NCBI GenBank assembly: GCA_014529385.2
Contig: CM043944.1
Span: 51,347,768-51,411,767, forward strand
DNA: 64,000 nucleotides
From: Adiantum capillus-veneris
Lineage: Eukaryota; Streptophyta; Polypodiopsida; Polypodiales; Pteridaceae
Direction: 5' to 3'
Numbering within the stretch: position 1 is the stretch's first letter; each line of letters begins with the position of its first letter. Of the stretch, positions 56,012 to 64,000 are shown one piece after another. The notes under the pieces were generated by a model, which worked only from the letters and a program-made list of their open reading frames with translations, made no database searches and was not told the DNA's origin. A program made the translations under genes and the position numbers.

Positions 56012-57658
56012 TTGGTTGCAGGAAGGTTGTATCAATTGGGAAATGATCATGTTTTACGACTATGCATCAATCCTGAGGAATATAATATATATCTGCGCGA
56101 AGCACATGTTCAGGAATGTGCATTTCATTGTTCAAGAAGGAACACATATAGGAATTTGTTACAATTGGGAGTCTATTGGCCAAGAATGAAAGAAAGCGTA
56201 CATGAATATGTCACTGTATGTATTGTATGTTCATCAAAACCACCAGCAGAGTATTCGACATTATATCAGATAACGATCGCTCCAGAATGGAGTCAGTATA
56301 TTGTTGAATATCTCACAAATAGAACTTTCCCAGAAGGAACGTCAAAAGCTCGTCAGAAATCTGTAGAGACAGAAGCTAGAGATTACGCTTTAATAGGAGA
56401 TCAACTCTATAAGAGAGGTAAAGACAACCAGCTTAGGATTTGCGCATCAGAGTCTGAGTATGTGATAATCCTAGAGCAAGCTCATGGAGGAGTAGGTGGA
56501 GGCCATTTCTCAGGTGATAAGACAGCAAAACTTGTCTTAGCCGCAGGAATATGGTGGCCAACATTACATATGGACGCTGAGGAATACGTTAAACGGTGAT
56601 GACTGTCAGCGGACCAAAGTACCACTTAAAAGAGATGATATGCCGCTTAGACCAATGATGGGGGCAAGAGCTTTTGCAAAATGGGGGATTGATTATGTCG
56701 GACCCATTTCACCTCCTGCATATAAGACTCATGCACAATACATCGTTGTGGCTACAGACTATCTAACAAAGTGGGTCGAAGCAAAGGCAACTCAAAAAGC
56801 AGATGCCAGGACCACGGCACAATTTCTATATGAATACGTCTTTGTACGATATGGATTGCCAATAGAAATTGTGAGTGATCGAGGCACACATTTTATAAAT
56901 GAAGTGATAGAGATCCTTCTAGATGAATTCATGGTAATCCATAGGAAATCAGCCCCGTATCATCCACAAGCAAACGGACAAGCTGAAGCAACAAACAAAA
57001 CCATATGCACGGTCCTTACGAAGATTGTATCTAAGTCGAGAACTGACTGGGACCAGAAGTTGCATTCAACATTATGGGCATATAGGGTAGCATATAAAAC
57101 ATCAATAGGAACGACCCCATATAACATGGTTTTTGGCTAAATGCTATCTTACCAATAGAATTCTTGATTTCAACCTTAAGGGTGGCTAAGGATCTAGAGT
57201 GGACAGGGCACGAGCTTTCTGATAGAATAGATGACCTAGAAAAGCTAGATGAGCTTCGCCTAAAAGCAGTAGCTTCTATCTACGCTCAAAAAAGGCGACA
57301 AAAAGAATTTTTTGATAAGCATGTGCGGACTAAAGAGTTTAAGGTTGGGGACTATGTCCTAGTTTACACTCTGAAACAGCATGCTAAGAAGCTTAAAAAG
57401 TGAGGGATGGGACCTCTGGTGATTAAAGATCTATCACCAAGTGGAGCCGTCAAGCTTGCTACATTAGACGGAGAAGAAATGCCCAATTGGATTAGTGGAT
57501 GCAGAGTGAAAAAGTATCTTTTGCCGCTAACCCAAGACATGCTTCTCAAAATACATCAAGAAAAGCTGCGTGTCCAGAAAAAGAAAATGATTTTGGAGGA
57601 AGCGCAAGCCGAGGCGAAGGAAAGAATGGAGAAAAGAAAACTACTACGTCAGAAATAG
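56012..57658 (+). pseudogene. Integrase of element E with a duplicated H2C2 module
   Basis: Two zinc modules precede the core. Module one is EAHVQECAFHCSRRN with YVTVCIVCSSK (56100-56240). Module two is EQAHGGVGGGHFSGDKTAK, with its Cys pair just past a one-base break at ~56598 (DDCQRTKVP). Both have H-x6-H spacing and a similar preceding strand (LYQLGNDHVLRLCI, LYKRGKDNQLRICA). Catalytic core: VVATDYLTKWVEA (D 56757), IEIVSDRGTHFI (D 56877) and ANGQAEATNKTI (E 56985). A frame change follows at ~57135. The C-terminal region is KRRQKEFFDKHVRTKEFKVG and DYVLVY, then TGA at 57401 and GPLVIKDLSPSGAVKLATLD. It ends at TAG 57656. Confidence 0.88.
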
Positions 57659-58489
57659 CGCAATGAAGGAGCAATACGAATAAACGCAGTCAGTATAACA
57701 GAAATGGATAATGACAAAGAAGAACCCATCATTGAATGCAAAGTAGGAACCAACCAAATCAAAGCCAGAGCACTATTGGATTCAGGAGCTCAAGCTAACC
57801 TACTTTCACTCAGTTTGTATAGACAATTGACAAATGACACTAAACTACAAACTGCCAAGCAAGAGTTAAAGAGTTACTCTGAGAATTCAATCAAAACTGT
57901 CGGATGCACAGTTTTACATATACAGATTAACCGTTATGTGTATCCTCATATGTTTTACGTGGTTGAAGACCAAGCTACACAACAACCATTATTGCTAGGA
58001 CAACCATGGAAGAAGAAATACAATGCAATGATTGATTGGAGTTCTAAATCAGTGCTTATCAAATACGAAGGTGAAGGTCAATCAGTTAAGTTCACCAAAG
58101 GAGAAGAGCCAACTCCAAAGGACGAATCCAAAGACAAAGGTAAACAACAACCAGAGAAAAAGAAGAAGCAATGGCAACCAAAAGTTTCTATACAACCGGA
58201 TTACTCTTCGACGAGGAATTCTCAACAGTGGATAAGGAAGACAAGCAATAATATAACAGCTCAACCTTGGGAAAAAACGGAGTCAAAGTTGGTATGGAGA
58301 CCAAAAAAGGTTGTGCCAGAGAACACAAAGGTGGAAAACAGAGTCTTCAGTACCAGACAACAGAGTGATTCCAGACAATCAAGGACAGTGAAACAGATCT
58401 GGATTCCAAAGAAGTTCATGACGGCACAAAGCTATAGCAAGCAAATTTTGATCCCAAAGATTTGTAAACAGGAACTCCCTTCAGTATAA
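57659..58489 (+). CDS. Second retropepsin domain downstream of integrase (element E)
   Basis: In frame with the integrase end and separated only by TAG at 57656-57658; the first Met is at 57704. It reads CKVGTNQIKARALLDSGAQA then NLLSLSLYRQL (active-site Asp 57779). A flap-like segment is YSENSIKTVGCTVLHIQI, and the second block is QQPLLLGQPWKKKYNAMIDW. This is a complete retropepsin-like unit of ~110 residues. A Lys/Gln-rich tail repeats W(I/R)PKK-type motifs (VWRPKKVVPE; QIWIPKKFMT). A protease after integrase is not the usual Ty3 order, and this element already has one protease before RT. It could be a captured or duplicated protease, expressed by stop readthrough or as a nonsense-split fusion. 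Confidence 0.78.
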   Translation, partial: RNEGAIRINAVSITEMDNDKEEPIIECKVGTNQIKARALLDSGAQANLLSLSLYRQLTNDTKLQTAKQELKSYSENSIKTVGCTVLHIQINRYVYPHMFYVVEDQATQQPLLLGQPWKKKYNAMIDWSSKSVLIKYEGEGQSVKFTKGEEPTPKDESKDKGKQQPEKKKKQWQPKVSIQPDYSSTRNSQQWIRKTSNNITAQPWEKTESKLVWRPKKVVPENTKVENRVFSTRQQSDSRQSRTVKQIWIPKKFMTAQSYSKQILIPKICKQELPSV

Positions 58490-58499
58490 TCAACAGACA

Positions 58500-58820
58500 C
58501 TCCTAGGTATTTCAAGTCGAGGAAATCAACACAAAGAACAAAGCAGGTTTGGGTCGCAAAGAGTTTGTGGCAAGCACAAGTGAAGCGGAAGCAGATTTGG
58601 ATTGTGAAAGAGAACAACAAAGTAAAGAAGAATCCATCTACTGATTCTACTACCGAAGTGCCAAAACCAACCCAAAACCCAACCACCAATCCTTCAATCA
58701 AACAAAGAGCAGCTTTATTGGAAAGACGTTGTATCATCGCTCCACAATTGCACTGGGAACTTATGACCAAAACAACTACATTGCTACGCCCACAGACACT
58801 TCATAGTCGTCCGGGAGGAC
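58500..58820 (+). pseudogene. Continuation of the basic repeat tail after the second protease
   Basis: A shifted frame (from ~58530, ORF 58565-59017) continues the same motif style: KQVWVAKSLWQAQVKRKQIW and IVKENNKVKKN, followed by a Thr/Pro-rich stretch. It therefore looks like the broken C-terminus of the preceding protein. Confidence 0.5.
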
Positions 58821-58827
58821 TCAGACT

Positions 58828-58841
58828 AGGAGGGGGGGAGG
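58828..58841 (+). other. Polypurine tract
   Basis: AGGAGGGGGGGAGG, the expected kind of plus-strand primer just upstream of a 3' LTR. It ends at GTATACAGGTATACAGG. Confidence 0.65.
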
Positions 58842-59765
58842 TATACAGGTATACAGGAGTTACAAAGCAGCTACAAGCGCCAAAAACAAAGAAAAACAAA
58901 AATTATATTACAAGGGCAGTGTCTTACATGATTTTGCAATTTTTATGTTTGATTGCGGATATTGATAATATTTATGCCCTTATATACCTTGTTTTGCAAC
59001 AAGAAGAGATCAAATGATGAATTTGGGTCTCTAGACGTGTAAATATCACTAAATAAGAGTGTTTTTGGAGCTAAAAAGTGGTAATCCAAGTCCAGAAATC
59101 ACAAATAAGTGTATATTCATATACACAGGGTTACCAACTATTTATTGTGTATGTTTGGAATTTTTTGGCTTCAATTTGCTATTTTCTTTTATTTTTTATG
59201 ATTTTCTTGATAAAAGTAAAAGAGAAATAAAAAAGCAGGTGAAATGAGATCGGAAAAAAGAAAAGAATAGACGGTGATGGTCCTAATGACAAGGGCAACC
59301 CATGGTAAAAATTGGGTACAATTCTGAAAAAGTTACGGAAAGCCCGAAATGACAGAATTTTGGCAAAGTGGACAGATTTCTTAGAAACAGGTCAAACGGA
59401 GTCCAAATTGAGAAATTTCAAATCCTAAAGTGCATTTCACGACGAGATAGGAGCACATGTCAAATTTGGTAAAAAGTGATCCGGGAAGCCCGAAGTTAAG
59501 TATTTTTCACATCACTTTCAAGCTCATTTCCACTATTACCTTCTTGGAGAGAGCAAAGAGCACACAGGAGCATCCGACCTTCTACCGCCTTCTACGACTG
59601 CTACGAGAGCTCAGAGGACACCAGACATGAGAGGTAGACTCGTTGCATTAAGCTTTTGATGCTTATCGTTAACTTTTGTCGCGAAAACTGACCAAAACCA
59701 AGAAACAAGAGTAGACGGGGAATGGGGAAGAACGCTAGGTAGGGGCACAACCGCCTAACCAAACA
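58842..59765 (+). repeat. LTR-like block between E and F
   Basis: It begins right after the polypurine tract and ends CCGCCTAACCAAACA, close to the end of LTR E (CCGCCTAAACA). It contains a TATA-like box (CTTATATACC, ~58980) about 140 bp from its start, and its length (~924 bp) is near that of LTR E. Apart from the end and a CTACGAGAGCT block (~59600; also in LTR E at ~47168) I see no strong identity with LTR E. It cannot be a recent copy of it. The following bases (TTGCAAGAAC) are not a tRNA-Asp site. Confidence 0.45.
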
Positions 59766-60444
59766 TTGCAAGAACTTAGAGGTGGGTTACCCTAGCATAG
59801 AAGATGGGTTTCTAACATTCAAAGCTCGAGAAAGAACGACTTGAAAAACCCTAGGTCAATAGAGCCTGCAAGAGGCAAACAGGAAGAAGTTGTCGAAACG
59901 ACACAAAACTTCTCAGGAAGCTTAACAACATCGAGGGCAATGCAACCATGGAGTATCTCCGGGCTTGGATCACCAAAAGTAGGTCAGAACAACCGATTCG
60001 GCTGCGGACACACAAAGCGTCATTTTGGCATAACGGCTAAAATTGACGACCAAATGACATGAAACTTCACAAGCAGCTTCAAATATACATGGATGACTTA
60101 TGTTTGCAAGCAAAACCCAAAAGAAAGTTGATTCACTTACCGATGGTGAAAAAGACGCTTTCGGGCAACCAAATGGAGAAAGATGGAGAACCGAGAGCCA
60201 AAGTCAAGTTCAACCAAATAGGTGGCTTCACAACATATCCAATGAGCTGGAAATGCAACTCTCGGAAAAAAAAAAAAGTTGAAGAAATTCAACTCCAAGG
60301 CAAAAAGACGACTTCGGAGACTGAAATGCCTATAAGGGGGCTTTTTAGCTAAACTAATGACTTTTTAAGTTGAAAACTAGTTATCAGGGCTTAGGGCACT
60401 AGCACAAAGCATTCTTTGCACAAAAAGACCAACATTTCAAGAAA
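59766..60444 (+). other. F leader, first part
   Basis: Short ORFs (59841-60062, 60059-60352) with unknown products. It includes a 23-bp tract at ~60081-60103 identical to the RT active-site region of element E, after which similarity to RT stops. An 11-12 A run lies near 60270. Confidence 0.4.
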
Positions 60445-61619
60445 AGACATCATACGCGTATGATGTCTCACAGTATGATTTTCACATCCATTTCAACATT
60501 TGAGTGCATAGCCTCATTCCACATGTTAATCACATCCTATGAACCAAGTATCATGAGAATTGGAGTTAGAAAACCCAAGGAAAACCAAAAAGACGCAAAG
60601 TAGGCCATAAAATTGATTTTTGGTCCTAATTTTGTCAAAATAACTCCAAACTCATTGAAACTTTGTAGGATTGTTGATTAACACATCTACAAGCTATCTG
60701 GAACCAAAAAGCACCATTTTGACACAAAAGACATCATACGCGTATGATGTCTATTTGCACTTACAGAGCCAAAAATGCTCATTTGACATCATACATCCAT
60801 TATATATATCTAATACATGCTACATATGAAGTTTGGAACCATTTGGTCAAGTGGATCACCCCATTAGCCCAATTGAGGGAAAATCCTTCATCCAAAGCCT
60901 ATTTTAGCCCAAATCCAACATACTCAAGTCCAAACCAAGATTTGAGTAGGGACAGTCCTTCATTAGTACATGGGGAGTCCACAGAATCAATCCCATGAAA
61001 AATTGATGAAAAAGACATCATACGCGTATGATGTCTCCAGAGCCATTTTTAGCCCAAAATCTATCCAAACTTCATAAATCCACTGAATAAGCCTATCTAA
61101 AGCCAAATCCAAGTTTATAGAGAAATTTGGTCCAAAAATACACTAAAAAACATCATACGCGTATGATGTCTCACTATGTGATTTTGGCACCTCAGGGCTT
61201 CAACCACCAAACAGAAGTGATCTACATGCCATTTGAAGGTGAACCACCAAGTTTTATCCAATTTGGATCATAAAATCCAATTCCCTTTCAAAATTTTGCC
61301 AAGAGCCTGAACTGGACTAAACTGGCATAAACTTGACCAAATGGTATCCAAACTCAAATCCAAGCATATGATACTCATGTATACACTATCAGCTACAAGC
61401 ACAACCAATATGAAGTCATTTTGAAACAAAAGACATCATACGCGTATGATGTCTCCAGCATGATTTTGAGCCCAATTTGCATATTTTTTCACCTACCCTG
61501 CATCCTTAGGCCCTGAATAGCTCATGTTCAATTTTCAAGTCATTTGAATAGTTAAAAGCTTCATTTCGGCTTTCAGTACTAAAAAGACGCTAACTTCTGA
61601 AATTGGAATTACAGGATCC
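60445..61619 (+). promoter_or_regulatory. F leader with five palindromes
   Basis: Copies of the 24-bp palindrome lie at 60445-60468, 60729-60752, 61013-61036, 61148-61171 (one base changed) and 61431-61454. Start-to-start distances are 284, 284, 135 and 283 bp. The spacer sequences share only loose similarity (CCATTTGG.CA, AACTTGACC-like phrases), while the palindrome stays almost invariant. The array ends ~165 bp before the next start codon, exactly as the array in element E ends ~165 bp before gag. Confidence 0.85.
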
Positions 61620-62909
61620 ATGGATTCTGCCAAGTTATCAGCAACGAAGAGAAAAAGACCGACAATCAAAGATGCTCTTGCAGAAGCAGAACCCTTTGAC
61701 ATTCCAACAGAAACCCTCAAGCCAACCAAAACTTGGGTGGAGGAAGCAGTACTGGAACAAGAGGGAATAAAGATCTACCAGGGGACTTTCCGAGATCCTC
61801 AAGGGCAAGCGGTGGATATACCGATGATCCCACAAGAATTGGTGGATTATAGCAGGTCAGAGAACATCAGCAGGTACCTGGAAAGGGCAGACTTGCACAG
61901 ATTCTTCACGTCAAGACCATCAGGTGTAGACACAAGAAGAGTGTATGAGTTGGCAACCTCCATTCAGAAGGATGGGAAAGCCACATTAACAGCAATAGAT
62001 GGAGAGAAAGTAGAGGTACAGATCACTCCACAGCTCATTGCAGATGCATTGAAGCTGCATAACAAAGGGAGTTCTGTCAGGGAAAGAAGGGAGGCTATAG
62101 AGGTTTATGGGTCCAAGAAACAGAATGCAACTTATGGAGATATGGCAGACCAAAGAGCGGCAACCCTTTGCCGACTGTACAACCAATTTCTCCATATTTG
62201 CAGTAAAAGACCGCAAAAGTATACGACACCACCCCATGCCATTGCAACTACCATCACATGGGCTTTGAAGAGCAATATGCCAAAAGAGGTGAATTACGCT
62301 CAACACATCCACGAGCAGGTAATTGCCATGCACAACGAGAAGCCAAAGTATATAGGAGGAGCTGAAGTTCTGACAAGAATAGCTTATGAAGCTATTGGAG
62401 CCAGAGATCAATGGCCAAAGGTTCCCTCCCAGAATGAGTGGCTTAGAGAAGCCGATGAGGAGGAAGAACAGCCTGAAGTATCCAAGAGGGCGTCCACAAG
62501 AGCATGCAGGAAACTAGAAATAGTTTCAGAACCTGAAGAGAATGTGGATGAGCCCCTTATGAAGAAAGCAAAGAAGAAGGTTGCTCCCAAGCAAACCAAA
62601 AGTCAGAAAGCGGCAAGAATGGAAAGACTGGTGGAGCAGTTTAGAGCGGAAAGAGCTCTAAAGGGTGACTTTGAAGAAAAGTGGGTGCCAGACCCCACCA
62701 AAGTCGGAACTAGCTCAGCCAGGCCACATGTTGATCAATATGATCAATATATTAGAGCTTATGAGGAGTCCGAGGCTATACTGGAGCAGCAACCTGTCGA
62801 GCCATACACTGAAGAGGATGTACAGCTTTTAAAAGCTGAGCTGAAAAAGGACGACAAGGGGAAGAAGAGGGTAGATGAGTCTACTGAACCTCAAGAGAAA
62901 GATGGATAG
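61620..62909 (+). CDS. Large accessory ORF of an Athila/Ogre-like element (N-terminal part)
   Basis: A 429-residue ORF. The layout of residues ~70-280 (YLERADLHRFFTSRPSGVDT; VYELATSIQKDGKATLTAID; PQLIADALKLHNKGSS; ADQRAATLCRLYNQFLHICS; HAIATTITWALKSNMPKEVN; IGGAEVLTRIAYEAIG) resembles the 'putative plant transposon protein' domain found in extra ORFs of Athila/Ogre-type retrotransposons. The match is from memory of the pattern, not a search. A Lys/Glu-rich nuclear-signal-like segment follows (KKAKKKVAPKQTKSQKAAR). It ends at TAG 62907 and the coding style continues downstream in another frame. Start chosen at the first Met after the palindrome array. Confidence 0.65.
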   Translation: MDSAKLSATKRKRPTIKDALAEAEPFDIPTETLKPTKTWVEEAVLEQEGIKIYQGTFRDPQGQAVDIPMIPQELVDYSRSENISRYLERADLHRFFTSRPSGVDTRRVYELATSIQKDGKATLTAIDGEKVEVQITPQLIADALKLHNKGSSVRERREAIEVYGSKKQNATYGDMADQRAATLCRLYNQFLHICSKRPQKYTTPPHAIATTITWALKSNMPKEVNYAQHIHEQVIAMHNEKPKYIGGAEVLTRIAYEAIGARDQWPKVPSQNEWLREADEEEEQPEVSKRASTRACRKLEIVSEPEENVDEPLMKKAKKKVAPKQTKSQKAARMERLVEQFRAERALKGDFEEKWVPDPTKVGTSSARPHVDQYDQYIRAYEESEAILEQQPVEPYTEEDVQLLKAELKKDDKGKKRVDESTEPQEKDG

Positions 62910-62938
62910 CCAAACAAAGGGAAAGCCAAGATGACTGA

Positions 62939-64000
62939 GGACAATCACCCTCCTTTACTGATGTACCAAGCCCGAAGAAGACGAAAATCATTGTGGAAGA
63001 GACCCCAGTAGAGATGGACACGGCTGGTATGGAAAAGCCGGAGGCCGGGACCAAGGAAAAGGAGATAGATCCAATTCATCAAAAGAAAAACGATTATGAG
63101 GATCTGGTAGCGATAGGGTACACTGAAGAAGAGGCCCTTGAGGCAGTTTATGGGATCACCCTACAAAAACAAGATGATCGGAGAGGGACGAAGGAAAAAA
63201 CAAAGAGTACAAAAGAGAGTGAAGAGAAACTGGACGAGCAGAACGTACTAGAAGAGCCGAAGCCAGTGGAGGTGGTGGCAGAAAAAGCTTTAGAGTTGAC
63301 AGATGAAAATGAAAAAGACATGCACATGGTGCATGAACTGCTCAGCAAGATCAAAGAAAGATCCAAGGCAAAGGAAGTGGAGATTGAGATAGCCAAACAA
63401 AGGAAAGCCGAGTTGCAGAGGAAATTAGAGAATGCTATGACTGAATCTGAACGTCATAAAGCATCACTCTACGACGCAAAAAACGAGAGAGACGGCTTGA
63501 TACTCCAGCTAGCCGAGGCTTCAAGAGAAGTAACAAGTGCACATGAAGCAAGGGAGCGGATGGAAGACGACTTGGAGGCGGCTAAAGATGAGCTCATTGA
63601 GCTAAGGGAGAGAGTCGAGCTCCAAGAAAGAACAATCACTAGACTCAGAACTACTCCTAGAGCTAGCAGAGCAGGAACCGAACAAGAGGGAGCTCTTGTA
63701 CCAGCTCTGGAGGACCAGGTCCGAAGCTTACAAAGAGAGCTAAGATTAGAGCAAGTGCAAAGGTTGCACATTGCGGAGGGATCATTGGCAGCAGAGGAGA
63801 GGCTCACTTTAGAAAATCAAACACTAAGAACAGAGAATGAGACCCTTCGCAAACAGCTCCAAGATCTACAAGAGCAACAAAGAAGAGAGACAGAGACACC
63901 ACAAGAAGAATCAGGTGGAGCAGCCATAGAGCTACCAGAAACTGGAGAGGCAACCACAATTGAAGATCCAGCCCCAGTTCAAGAGGTGACCTCAACTTCA
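62939..64000 (+). CDS. Coiled-coil continuation of the accessory ORF, open at window end
   Basis: A frame open from 62939 to the last base (at least 353 codons) with no stop. It has VPSPKKTKIIVEETPVEMDT, a UBA-like short helix pair (DYEDLVAIGYTEEEALEAVY), and then a long heptad-rich coiled coil (ELLSKIKERSKAKEVEIEIA; LEAAKDELIELRERVELQER; LTLENQTLRTENETLRKQLQ). It is probably the C-terminal half of the protein started at 61620, separated from it by TAG 62907 and a frame change near 62940. No catalytic motif. Its 3' end lies outside the window. Confidence 0.65.

Noticed and set aside
58842-59765. Called as an exact 3' LTR of element E
   Set aside because: Beyond the last ~15 bases and one short block it does not align with LTR E, so only 'LTR-like' is justified.
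48319-61454. Palindromes considered as LINE/SINE tails or simple tandem satellites
   Set aside because: They lack tails and target duplications, and the spacers between them are largely unlike one another.

Overview
This window is nuclear DNA of a land plant with a repeat-rich, probably large genome. A seed-free plant such as a fern is plausible but not proven. The reasons are many nested plant-type LTR retrotransposons (primer sites for initiator tRNA-Met and tRNA-Asp, Athila/Tat-like and chromovirus-like pol), LINE tails, a hAT-type MITE, long GA/CT and GT microsatellites, and one host-type gene with short GT-AG introns. I saw no operons, rRNA, tRNA, CRISPR or bacterial features.

Layout. 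1-4644: a Ty3/gypsy pol fragment split by a 4.14-kb non-autonomous LTR element (288-4427) with a perfect 5-bp target duplication. 4.9-5.9 kb: decayed retroelement pieces. 7573-8806: the C-terminal five exons of a divergent coproporphyrinogen III oxidase. 13.8-17.9 kb: decayed minus-strand gypsy copy A. 19.6-19.9 kb: LINE tail. 20.4-23.4 kb: an apparent HUH-endonuclease (Rep) element. It has a 72-bp repeat array, a broken rep gene, two further small ORFs and palindromic iteron-like repeats. 26.4-33.0 kb: an old tandem duplication. One copy holds a 217-bp MITE whose empty site survives in the other copy; copy two is split by C, a 5.3-kb minus-strand element with 141-bp LTRs. 33.9-39.8 kb: minus-strand gypsy copy B, related to A and C and interrupted by a 5'-truncated LINE.

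42.0-64.0 kb is a stack of Athila/Tat-like elements on the plus strand. D has an LTR, a tRNA-Asp primer site and gag. E has an LTR, a tRNA-Asp primer site, a palindrome-studded leader, gag-protease-RT-RNase H-integrase, and then a second aspartic protease in frame after integrase. The last part (F) has an LTR-like block, a second palindrome-studded leader, and a large coiled-coil ORF that runs off the window. Whether E and F are one giant element or two joined elements cannot be settled here.

The three most unusual signals are: (1) the Rep element at 20.4-23.4 kb; (2) nine copies of an almost invariant palindrome, ACATCATACGCGTATGATGT, confined to two leaders and spaced 283-287 or 125-135 bp; (3) an extra retropepsin domain and an extra H2C2 zinc module in the pol of element E. 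Nearly all transposon coding regions carry frameshifts or stops; I describe these breaks but do not repair them.
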